Assembly: GCA_030141605.1 (NCBI GenBank)
Contig: JAQGDQ010000565.1
Coordinates: forward strand, 1 to 50,000
Length of the DNA stretch: 50,000 nt
Origin: Tubiluchus corallicola
Lineage: Eukaryota; Priapulida; Priapulimorpha; Priapulimorphida; Tubiluchidae
Direction of reading: 5' to 3'
The notes under the pieces are model-generated. The model had not been told where the DNA came from. It searched no databases and was given only the letters and a program-made list of their open reading frames with translations. Numbering within the stretch: the first letter of the stretch is position 1; every line of letters begins with the position of its first letter. Position numbers and translations under genes: made by a program. Below, one piece after another: positions 26,601-38,600 of the stretch.

Positions 26601-29600
26601 GGCTTTTAATGTTTTAACAAGCAAAACCTTCTGGCCATAACTCAAAATTTACCAAAGCTATAAACTTGTAACTTTCACTGCCAAAAGTTAACGTATTGTA
26701 ATATGATGCTGTGAAATGTTATCGTTTTAGGGCGTTTGCTTCTAACATCACTGTAGTCTAAACTTGTTGATACTAGGAATATGAATGCTTGAGGCAAAAC
26801 CGGACCCAATTTTAAACTGTAGAGTCAAAACAATCTACTCTTTAAAATATTGATAAGAAACATACTATTTATTAAAAAATGACTTGCGTGAAAGAATTAT
26901 TACCACACAAACGCAATTCCACGTTTGTGCAACTAGTTCTTTGTTGTTATTTGAATTTAACCATTCGCTAGTTAGACGGGCACTAGTGGTTGCATTTCAA
27001 AAATGCATTGTACAAAAAACAGGTGCTGTACCTCTCCTAGCTGTACCTTACCTAGCACAGTGGTAATCATTTATTTGTGCATTTAAACAGGTTCTTGGTG
27101 GTTCAGAATTTCAATAATGCTTCAAAGATTAATTAGAAAATCGTTTATTTGTGTATTTAAACAGGTTCTTGGTGGTTCAGAATTTCAGTAATGCTTTAAA
27201 GATTAATTATAAAATCATTTATTTGTGTATTTACACAGGTTCTTGGTGGTTCAGAATTTCAGTAATGCTTTAAATTTTACCGAGTAATCTGAAAGATGAG
27301 ATAAGCGCCCGCAATGTTAGTAATGTTGTATAGGAATTACCTTGCAATTGTGTAGACATGTATGTGGGCAGAACATCTCAAAGTTTGATTGATATAGTGA
27401 AACAATGCATTCGGGTATTGATATTTGCAAGCACACATTTTGGTACATGAATATGACTGACGTAAGCGTACGAAGGTTTTCGTTTAAGTTTTGATCTTGA
27501 GCAGTATTTTTCTTCTACTTTCTTGTTTGTAAAATGCAAAAACTTTATTGTTTTGTCGTCTTGCAGTCAATGGCGAAGATAGGCAGCGAGTCGGAAGCTA
27601 CCAAACAAACAGTAAAAGAGTTGTCGGCCAGCAAGAAGGACTACGAGGAATTCAAGGTTCAAACTAGTAAAGATGTTGAAGATTTACAGGTAAGGTGATG
27701 GATAACTTTAGAAGTTAATTATTATTGATAACTCACCTTCTCGTCAAGTTAACTCACTAGGTAACTCGCCGGGTAACTCGCAAATTGGGAAAGATATTGA
27801 AGATTTACAGGTAAGGTGATGGATAACCTTAGAAGTTAATTATTATTGATAACTCATCTTCTCGTCAAGTTAACTCACTAGGTAACTCGCCGGGTAACTC
27901 GCAAATTGGGAAAGATATTGAAGATTTACAGGTAAGGTGATGGATAACCTTAGAAGTTAATAATTATTGATAACTCATCTTCTCGTCAAGTTAACTCACT
28001 AGGTAACTCGCCCGGTAACTCGCAAATTGGGAAAGATATTGAAGATTTACAGGTAAGGTGATGGATAACCTTAGAAGTTAATTAATATTGATAACTCACC
28101 TTCTCGTCAAGTTAACTCAGTAAGTAACTCGCCGGGTAACTCGCAAACTGAGAAAGATATTGAAGATTTACAGGTAAGGTGATTGATAACCATAGAAGTT
28201 AATTATTATTGATAACTCACTGTTACGACACGTTTAGTCTAGCGTGTTTTCTCGTCAAGTTAACTCACTAAGTAACTCGCCAGCTAACTCGCAAGCATGT
28301 TCAGACTAGAGGGAATAACTTGCTGCGAATTACTCTCCAACAGTAAGTGCGAGATAACATTCGATTCTCTACTCGCTAGGAGAAGTGTCGAGACTAACAA
28401 CGCAGTTCACACTTGCGACAGAAAACTTGCTAGTCTGAACATGCCTTTAGGCATTTGGTTGCCATATTTATATGCTGTAATTCCATGTGCAGTGCGAATT
28501 GACCAATTCTTCTTGAGAGTAATGTTAATGTCTAGTAAAAGTCGCATTAGGTCGTTGGCACGTGCTCAACTGCAGTTCGAGTAAATCCCTACTCGTCAAT
28601 CGTGGTCATGTACACGTGCGATTGCAGTTAGCTAAGTTGAACCACTTTAGAGACTGGTATTTACTAGTGTTAGTTTTCCTTGTAATGCAAAATTACGACA
28701 GTGTAAAACTGCAAAATATTGATTATGTGAGTTTTGATACACATGGGTGTGAAGAAGAGTTCTAAAAGTGTTTGAATTAGGGGAATTTATGGCAAAGAAT
28801 TCCACACATTTCTAACTCGACAAGCGTAGTTCCATACATTGAGTCGAACCTGTGGCTTTGTAAGCTTTAAATTATGTCCATAAAGCCTTGTATAACTGAA
28901 CGTAAAAGACGTCTTTAGTCACCAACAAGGCTATGGAGCAAACGGTAAGTAAGAATCAAGTGAGCTCGTTGATGCCTTATGTAGAGAGGATTAAGATCGG
29001 TTGTGGCTCGTAGCTAAAATTAGTGGAGGTGCTGCTTCAGAAAATTTTAGCCATTGTTTTAATACTGTGTAAAGCAAAACAAACATGTGTAATTTTAATG
29101 TTGTAATTTGTAATTGTATTTTTAAACAAACATACATGCATAAACTTGACGAAATCGTAAGCAAAAAATGTTTTTTTACTAACACTTTACTGCACTTTAC
29201 AAACAAACAAACACATATCTATACCAGCAAAAATATTTTTTGCTTACTAATAGCCTAAATTGTCACAGTTCAAGCTTGATCTACACACGGTAAGCATGTG
29301 ACAACTGACGACAAACTGTGTGAGCGACAGTACTTTCTCTACCTGTGCCCAGACATGTTGCGCATGGCCGCTGGAGCGCACTGTGCTGAGCTGTGAAGCA
29401 AACAGTAGTACCCTCACGTGCTCTGGTTCCGTACAAGTATAAAGAAAGAATTAAAAAACAAAAAATTGTTATATTGAATATATCAAAATTGAATTTATTG
29501 CCGACCGGTTTCGAACAAAGTAGTTATTATCAAGCCTATAAACTTCTTCACGGTTTTCGTCGCTGTCCGCCATTTTCATATTCACAAACTATTTTTATAG

Positions 29601-32600
29601 ACACATACATTCATTAACTACTCTGTTACTATGTCAACTGCACACGTCAGGTGAAAACGAATAAGAAGCCCCAGTTGGCCACACTGTGGTTTGCAATTGT
29701 GTACATTGTGCATACACTGTGGTCGTTTATTCTCCTCTTTTCCTTCTTCCTATCCCTAATCTTGCTATTTTTTTCCATTCCATCATGTTTACTAACCCTA
29801 TCCATTCTTTCATTCACTCATCGTCTCCTCTTGTCCTTCTTCCTATCCCTAATCTTGCTATTTTTTTACATTCCATCATGTTTACTAACCCTAACCATTC
29901 TTTCATTCACTCATCGTCTCCTCTTTTCCTTCTTCCTGTCCCTAATCTTACTGTTTTTTTCCATTCCATCATGTCTACTAACCCTAACCATTCTTTCATT
30001 CACTCATTTGCGCCACCTTAACAAGCCAAGCTTTCAGGGTGTCATACAGCAACTCTTTTATTTTGTTAATTTGACTTCATCAATGTTTTTTTTACCTATA
30101 CTGTTTCTTTTTTCAATAATATTGTATATTGATGTATTGTATAATTAAGTATTGCTGGAGTGAAATAAATTGATTGATTGATTGATTGTGTAATTTGAGA
30201 AAAATGAAGAAAAATGCAAAGATTCCGTTTATTTGTGCTAAAACTCTGCCTTTTGGTCATTGTGTAACACGTATATTTTACTCTGGATTAACTAAATTAC
30301 TGTTCAATAACCGATTATATCGATTTCTACGTGGTTGTAATCTCGATTAATTCGATTAATCTATTAATTGCCCATCACTAGGCTTGACGTTCGTTCACTT
30401 GTTTTTTTACCGCTCCCTCACTCGCTTTGCATGCTCATTTGTTCTTTTTCAGTGTTAAACGTGAGATTACCGTGTGTGCTTAACAACTGCTCAACAACTA
30501 AAGTTAAGCAGTGCTCGGCCTAGTCTTTGTGACTGGTTTGTGGTTTCGTCTTCCAAACTCCCTCCTGCACAGTATCATCTTAGAGAATTATTGTGAAAAA
30601 CGAAGCAAAAATGCAAGAATTCCGCTGCTTGTGCTAAAACCCTGGCTTTTAGTCCGTGTGCAACATGTAAATTTTGCTCTCCATTAATCTCCGTTAACTG
30701 AGCTACTGTTCAATCGACGATTATACCAATTTATACATGGTTGTAATCTTGATTAATTCGATTAATCTATTAACCACCAATCACTCTTACTCATTTGTGA
30801 ATTGCTTGTTTTCAGAAAAATATTGTTAGCCTAAATCGAAGCCTCAGCACTTCGTTGCAGTCATCATCGCCGTCATCGTTGCCGGCAGCTTCTAACACAG
30901 AGCATGGTGTGTTTGTGTCTTTGTCAGACATGGTGACAGAGTTGTCTAGTTTTGTGCAAAAGGTAACTACAGTTGTCTAGTTTTGTACAAAAAGTATCTA
31001 CAGTTGTCTAGTTTTGTACAAAAGGTATCTACAGTTGTCTAGTTTTGTACAAAAGGTATCTACAGTTGTCTAGTTTTGTACAAAAGGTATCTACAGTTGT
31101 CTAGTTTTGTACAAAAGGTATCTACAGTTGTCTAGTTTTGTATAAAAGGTATCTACAGTCGTCTAGTTTTGTACAAAAGGTATCTACAGTTGTCTAGTTT
31201 TGTACAAAAGGTATCTACAGTTGTCTAGTTTTGTACAAAAGGTATCTACAGTTGTCTAGTTTTGTACAAAAGGTGTCTACAGTTGTTTAAGTTTGTACAA
31301 AAGGTATCTACAGTTGTCTACTTTTGTACAAAAGTTGACTCTGCAGTGAATCTTGTTTAATTGCTGCCCAGGCTGTAACGTTAACGAAAGAGAAACCACT
31401 ACAGCTAGGTCATGTTAACTAAGATATGTGGGTGGCTTCAGGCAAGTAGAAAGAAATTTATCAATAGATATATGAATGTTTGAATTGTGCATTGCAACCA
31501 GCTTTGATTTCTACCCCTGGAACGTATCTCAATCTTTTACATTACTTTCTATGGGAGTTTTGGTTTCGCTTAACGACATTTCACTTATCGTCGCATTATA
31601 CTTGAACGCATTAGCGTCGTTAAGCAAGGACTTATTGTATATGGTTACTATGGGGTGATGTGTAACCTTTTGCTTGGAGGTATAGAAGCAACACATAACA
31701 GTACAGAATACTTTATTATGTTACCCAAACAAGAGCGAATCTATCATTCCCTCAAAATTTGGTATGGAAGCTTCGGGTGCCTCGCGTGGCTTGCTGTGCT
31801 TGCCAGCCGCTGCCCTCAAAATTTGGTATGGAAGCTTCGGGTGCCTCGCGTGGCTTGCTGTGCTTGCCAGCCGCTGCCCTCAAAATTTGGTATGGAAGCT
31901 TCGGGTGGGCCTCGCGTGGCTTGCTGTGCTTGCCGGCCGCTGCCCTCAAAATTTGGTATGAAAGCTTCGGGTGCCTCGCGTGGCTTGCTGTGCTTGTCGG
32001 CCGCTGCCCTCAAAATTTGGTATGAAAGCTTCGGGTGCCTCGCGTGGCTTGCTGTGCTTGCCAGCCGCTGCCCTCAAAATTTGGTATGGAAGCTTCGGGT
32101 GCCTCGCGTGACTTGCTGTGCTTGCTGGCCGCTGCCCGCAAAATTTGGTATGGAAGCTTCGGGTGCCTCGCGTGACTTGCTGTGCTTGCTGGCCGCTGCC
32201 CTCAAAATTTGGTATGGAAGCTTCGGGTGCCTCATGTGACTTGCTGTGCTTGCTGGCCGCTGCCCTTAAAATTTGGTATGGAAGCTTCAGGTGGGCCTCG
32301 CGTGGCTTGCTGTGCTTGCCAGCCGCTGCCATTAAAATTTGGTATGGAAGCTTTGGGTACCTCACGTGGATTGTGCTTACCGGCCACTAATTAAATTTTC
32401 AAGCTATAATTTAATTATCAGAAACATTTTAGCATTATTGTAGGTGTTAAAAAGTATACTTATAACGAGATGCTCGGTATAGTCTAGTGGTAACACGTCG
32501 GCTTTCCATTTGTGAGCTCGTGAGTTCGATACTGTGGCCAGATTGTACCAAAGATTTTACAAATGGTGCGTGCTGTTCCCCTGCCTGGCACGTAGTGTTT

Positions 32601-35600
32601 AGGGTAAAGCGGAGGGGGGGGGTAATAATGATCTTTGTTATGTAAGTGTAGTTTGGTATTTACAGTCAATGATAAACTCCTCAATGATAAGCTGTCTTTA
32701 AATAAAGGTTATCATTATACTGTTAGCGGTACTTCCACGTTGTACTGCATATAAAAAATCGTCGCGTTTTCCTTTAATCTGGCTTCTAAGCGTTTTGCTG
32801 ACCGATATTCCTGCCACTAACTGCCTTCGTTCTTTTTTGTAGCAAGTCACTCGAATTGACGGACAAATTAGTGGAATGAATGCAAGTCTACAGGCTACAA
32901 TCGTTAAGAATGAAGAAGGCATGCACAGACATCAGGTATTTGAGTTGTTTTTAATATTCTCTTTTGGGAAACAAGGTTTGATTATGATGATTATGTGAAC
33001 CAGCCATTAGGGCAATAACAATTGCCATACATGACATTTCACAGTATGTAGAATAGTTCGCCTTCAGAGATACCACTTATGTTCTTTTCCTTAAACTGCT
33101 TACGTTTGATTTCAATGATTTTTGTAAAATTAACAGTAACGACTGTCATTAATTTGGGCCTCGAGCATTTGTGCCTGGTGGCTTTCTCCCTTCCTCAACA
33201 TCAATTAGCTGTCTAATTATCTTTAATTGTAATGATCTTATTAAATGTACAATTGTATATCTGCAAATATCTAATCTAGTCTATCTAGTCTAATGTAATG
33301 TAATGCAATGCAATCTGATCTGATATGATCTGATCCGATCCGATCCGATCCGATCCGATCCGATCCGATCCGATCCAATCCGACCCAACCCAACCCAACC
33401 CAACCCAACCCAACCTAACCTAATGCAATCCAATCCAATGCAATGCAATGCAATGCAATCCAATCCAATGCAATGCAATGCAATGCAATGCAATTCAATC
33501 CAATCCAATCCAATCCAATCCAAAATGCAATGCAATGCAATCCAATCCAATCTAAACGTGTAGCAAGTATTATTGCCTACCCGATTTAAAATGTTTTGTT
33601 TTACAGTCTGTGCGGATTTCATAGTACGGTTTGCATTCACTGCATGCTAATAAGACATTTTTAATGTGAGGCATGTTAACTGCTTCAGAACCTATCAAAA
33701 ATATGAGTTTTCTGCTACTGTACCAGCACAGACATAACTAAATGATTCCAAATTAAGCACTGTTCTATTCAGGAGAATCTCAGCTATCCAATCAACCTAT
33801 TTGTTTAAACATTCATAAGTGTGTATATTTATATTATTGGATAAAATTAAGAAAAACATGCCCTTTTCAGGCACTCTAACTTAGCCTATTGAGTAGCTTA
33901 GTCTGGTGTATACTTGCGTGATCGTACACGCTAAATTATTGATCCCTGCTTGCTACAGCCCAAGCTGTGCATTGTTCTGCTGTATAGAGTTCCAGGAAAA
34001 CCCTTCAGCCAAGGACAAATTAAGGTCATTTAATCTTTCAACAGGAATTACTCCTTAAAAATAGAGTAGACTTGAGGCCAAAGTTTATCAGAGTGTTGTT
34101 TCTGGATGGTAGAAATTTTCTGCGTTAGCCGATTTTACACAAGTGATACTGTGTATAGTAATAAGAACTACAGTTACTGAAAGCTTTTTTTCAATTTTTT
34201 CGTCAAAAATCGGTTTTTAATTTGTCTAAGGTAAGGAAATGCATTTCATATATAAATTTGCATGAAAATCTATTGTGTGAGGTGTAGAAATGTACAAAAA
34301 TTATCAAATATAATGTAATCGCTGCTTAGTGAGGGCAGTTTTTCATGAAGCCATGCAAAGTGCAGCAAAGTTTTGTGATCCAGAAGGAGTTAAAGATGGC
34401 CGAGGCTGAGGAAAGAATTCTGCTTGCTCGCATTTTAGCAGAAATTTAAGCGTTTTGTTGTTTGGTTTTAAAACCGAAGTGCTCGTGTTTGCAATTGTCT
34501 GCGCAAACTAATTTTCTGATTTGTTGACATAGGTGGCGCTGAATCGTGTCCGCAACGACACGCTGGATTTGCGCTCGAAACTTGACAATCTGAACCTCGG
34601 CAGTGGTGGTGATGCATTTGATGTTAAACACGAACTGCAGCTCATGGCTACAGAACTTCTACAGAACTTAGTAAGTCGTCGAACATGTTAAAGCAAGACC
34701 AGACCAAATCTTAAACTGTAGGTCAAAATAATCTACTCGTTAAAATATTGAAAGGAAACATGCTATTTTTTTCAAAAATGACTTACATGAAAGAATTATT
34801 ACCACACAAACACAATTTCACGTTTGCGCCACTAGTTCTTCACTGTTACATACATTTTGCCATTCGCTAGTTAGACGGGCACTAGCTACTAGATTTCGAA
34901 AATGCATTGCAACAAACAAACAGATGCTGTACCTCTTAAGTTCAGATGTGTTAGTTTGTGACGAACTACACGTGTTTGACTGCTCGTGTGAGCACAGCGG
35001 TAGATTTGAAATTTGAATTTTTATCTCAAAACTTGCCTAGTTTTAGTACTACACACTGAATGTCTTACAGTAGCACATGTACTTCAATTTTCACATTTTT
35101 CAGTTCCTTGTCGCAGGTTTAGACTGTAAGCTGTCTCTTCTGAAGCTGAAAAAACGTTCTTTTGTTTTTAATAAGTGTACAAATTGCCTTTTCATAGTTT
35201 TCAGAATCTGTGTAGAATTTTTGTCTATTTTAGACAGAAAGTTTGACAACAGGTGGCAGCAGCGAGCTGTCTACTGACCAATTAGAAATGATTAAACTTC
35301 AAGTTAACAGACTGGAAAAGCGTTTTGAAGAGGTAGGTATAGTGAAGCTGGTGTATTTTTGTTTGATCTGATTCATTATTTGTTTACAAGAAATGAATAG
35401 TTAGACTGGAAGACATTGTAAATATTTGTCTTTCATTTGTTGGTTTGGATTACGCTTTAAGTAAATAAATAAATACGTTTCTTTTTGTACAATTACACTC
35501 ATATCTGCAAATAAGAGCTGGGAGACATCGGTCCGAATTCACCAGTTGTCTGTATTTACCAATACTAAGCTAATACAGTAGGCGCCGTGTATTAGACTCA

Positions 35601-38600
35601 CGATAATGTAGAATCAATCGCCTAATTGTCTCAAAAACGTCTAAGTATGGGCGTGTCTTATGCAAAAGTATGTAAAAACTGTCCGCAATTGACTCAAATA
35701 ACTTCACGTATTTGATCTTTCATTATTTTTATGTCGTCTTACTTATGTCTTACCACTTAAACATGCTTACATACAAGCTACACACTTGTGTCGTCTTACA
35801 CGCTGCTTAGCTACACCGATGCAGTGGTGTAAACAAAGTGACAGCCCGCCATCTAGCGGTCGGCTTGCAAAACAACGGACTTTGTCCATAGTATGCTGGA
35901 CTTTTTAGTGGACCAGAGCTTGACAGATTCTTGGATTCTAAGGCAATAAAGTAGGCACCCGTCTATTACACTCACGGTAATATAGAATCAATTGCCTGTC
36001 TCAAAAACGTCTAAGTACGGGCCTGTCTTATTGTTATGAACAGAAAGCCTTCACTATTTCATTCATGTTCCAAAGTCGTTTATTCTAAAGAGAATAATAA
36101 AGAGAACATTAACAAGTAAGAAAACGAATAAAATGATAAACAGAAGCTTAGTAATTACAAAGAAGTCAACTTATTGGCAAAGTACTTCACGTATTTGATC
36201 TTTCATTATTTTTATGTCGTCTTACTTATGTCTTACCACTTAAACATGCTTACATACAAGCTACACACTTGTGTCGTCTTACACGCTGCTTAGCTACACT
36301 GATGCAGTGGTGTAAACAAAGTGACGACCCGCCAACTAGCGGTCAGCTTGCAAAATAACGGACAGTGTCCGAAGTATGCGGGACCTTTTAACAGTCCAGT
36401 TTTAGTCCGATTCTTCCGATATCCGTAAAAGCGATATCCGGCAAACCGGATTTTCTACTTCCAAATCGTTACTTTACCACAAAAAATTATTTTACCAACA
36501 CCAAGACCTGCTTTGCCTGCATATAACAACCTAATTTTACTAGGATTAAATGTAATAGACCAACTCTGACTGTACCTTTCACAAATTTTCAACATTTCCT
36601 TAAGATGATTATGTGAACCAGCCATTAGGGCAATATCTGACCAATCCCACAGAAGTTTTATCAACATCACATCCTAAACTGGATTCACACAGTTGCTTTG
36701 TTAGATCATTCCTATAAAATTGCATTGAAAACTTAGAAAATTAATGACTGAAATTTGATTATGACAGCAAGTGCTAATTTTTGACGGAATTTTTGCGTTT
36801 TCAGTACAAAACGTCTCACGCAGACGACCTGAACAACAACCTGATCAATGTGAATACTACGAGAGCGATGGAAGACGAAATCTCTCGTACGTTTTACGCG
36901 TTCCGAGACAAGTACGGCCTCGACGTCAAGGTACGGCACACTTTGGACTTTAGTTCCACAACATTCGTAGTTAAACCGTTGTTTGCTTGGCTGCGAAATT
37001 ATGCAGCATTGTGTCTGGAGAGAAAATAAATGGGTGATCACTGGTTTCATATGCCATATGTGTGCTTGCAAACTAAAACCGTCTGTAAGCCGTCATAGTT
37101 AAAACTACGTTATGATGCTTTGAAGTAGAATGCACCTAAAATTTAGTCTAACGTTAAACAAATTCTAAATATATTGGACTTTTATGTTCTAGCATCACAT
37201 TTTCAAGAAAATGTTCAAAAATACTAAAAATCTATTTTATTGCTCCACTTTTCCGGCTAAAAACTAGTACAGCAATTGTGGAAAACTTGTATTTTCAAAC
37301 TCCGATTGTAGCTCGTGGAAGCTGTCATTTTGCTTCGGGTTTTTTCTGTTCAAAAGCCCGAATCTTCACCAGGAAGTGCCATCTACTGGATTTAAATATA
37401 AGTTCAATGTGCTCTTACAAAGTCCATAGCAACCACACTTTCGTACGGTTGCTAAGTGTTTTGTAGGAACGCGACAAAAAACAATGGCTGACTTTAACAA
37501 TGATTTTCTCAAGATTATGTTTTTCAGTGTGCAGCCTGCACCTCAACTTCAACGTGGATTATCTCAGCTTAGAAATAACATAGAGCGATGAGCTTGGTAT
37601 CAAAATGATCCTCGTGAAATCGATTCAGGATATGTGAATAACTAGAAAAGCTTAATTGCCGACTTATGGATGATTTTGATATGCAATCACATATTTGTTC
37701 TTGAAATAATTCCCTTTCTAAACCAGTATTTTCTTTCGTAGTGAAAGTGATTGTTTACATGCTTAACTTTTGCACAATGACAACTCAGCTGTTGTTTTGC
37801 CCTATACTCATACGATGGCTGCTTGCTGCCACCTGTAGTCCTAATTTAACAAGAATTGGATTCGATTAAAATAATCTTATAATTAGGGCTGGAATTTTGC
37901 ATTTTGTGGGTCTTTGGTTTCGGGGATCCGTGTTTGAATTCACGTTTTTTATTCCTACTGTTAACACAGCAAACACGAAAGTTGTTTGCTTAAGATGTTT
38001 CTGCAGTCTTCGCTTTCTAAAGAAGGAAAAAAAAAACAAAAAAAAATCAATAAAATTTGCAGTAATGTAATTTGAACAAAGCTACAGAAATTTGAACAAA
38101 AAGTTGCACAGAAAATTGCTGTCAAATTAATAAACTTAGATTTACAAAAATCACTTACTTCATTCGGCTAGAGAGAGCACACTGTTTATGGTTGAAGCAT
38201 GACATTAAATTTCTCATATAAAAATTGCATTATCCACCAATTACAAGTAAGTCTCTGCAATGACCAGTCAAGTCTTTAGTTTTTGGCTCCCTCATGCGGG
38301 AAAAAGAAGAAACGAATTATGTGGGTAGTTGTGTAATTTTCCCATAACACCTAAGATGTTTTTACAATTTGCTGAAACGCTTTCTATTAATAATAGTCTT
38401 ACACGTATGTCTTTGTGCTTTTAGGACATCAAAGATCAAGTCCAGTACTTGGTGCAAGTGACCGCATCCCACAATGCATCGCTGTTCAAGCTGCAGCACG
38501 AAGTTCAAGAGATACTGCACATTCTGGATGCGATTATCGGAAACGATACAGGTAACGGCACAAACGAAACTGTAGCGGCCGAGGGTAAGCAAGTACGCGT

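Noticed and set aside
31655-32365. Long frames (194 codons plus, 139 codons minus)
   Set aside because: Both arise from the 64-bp tandem repeat and rotate frame with each unit.
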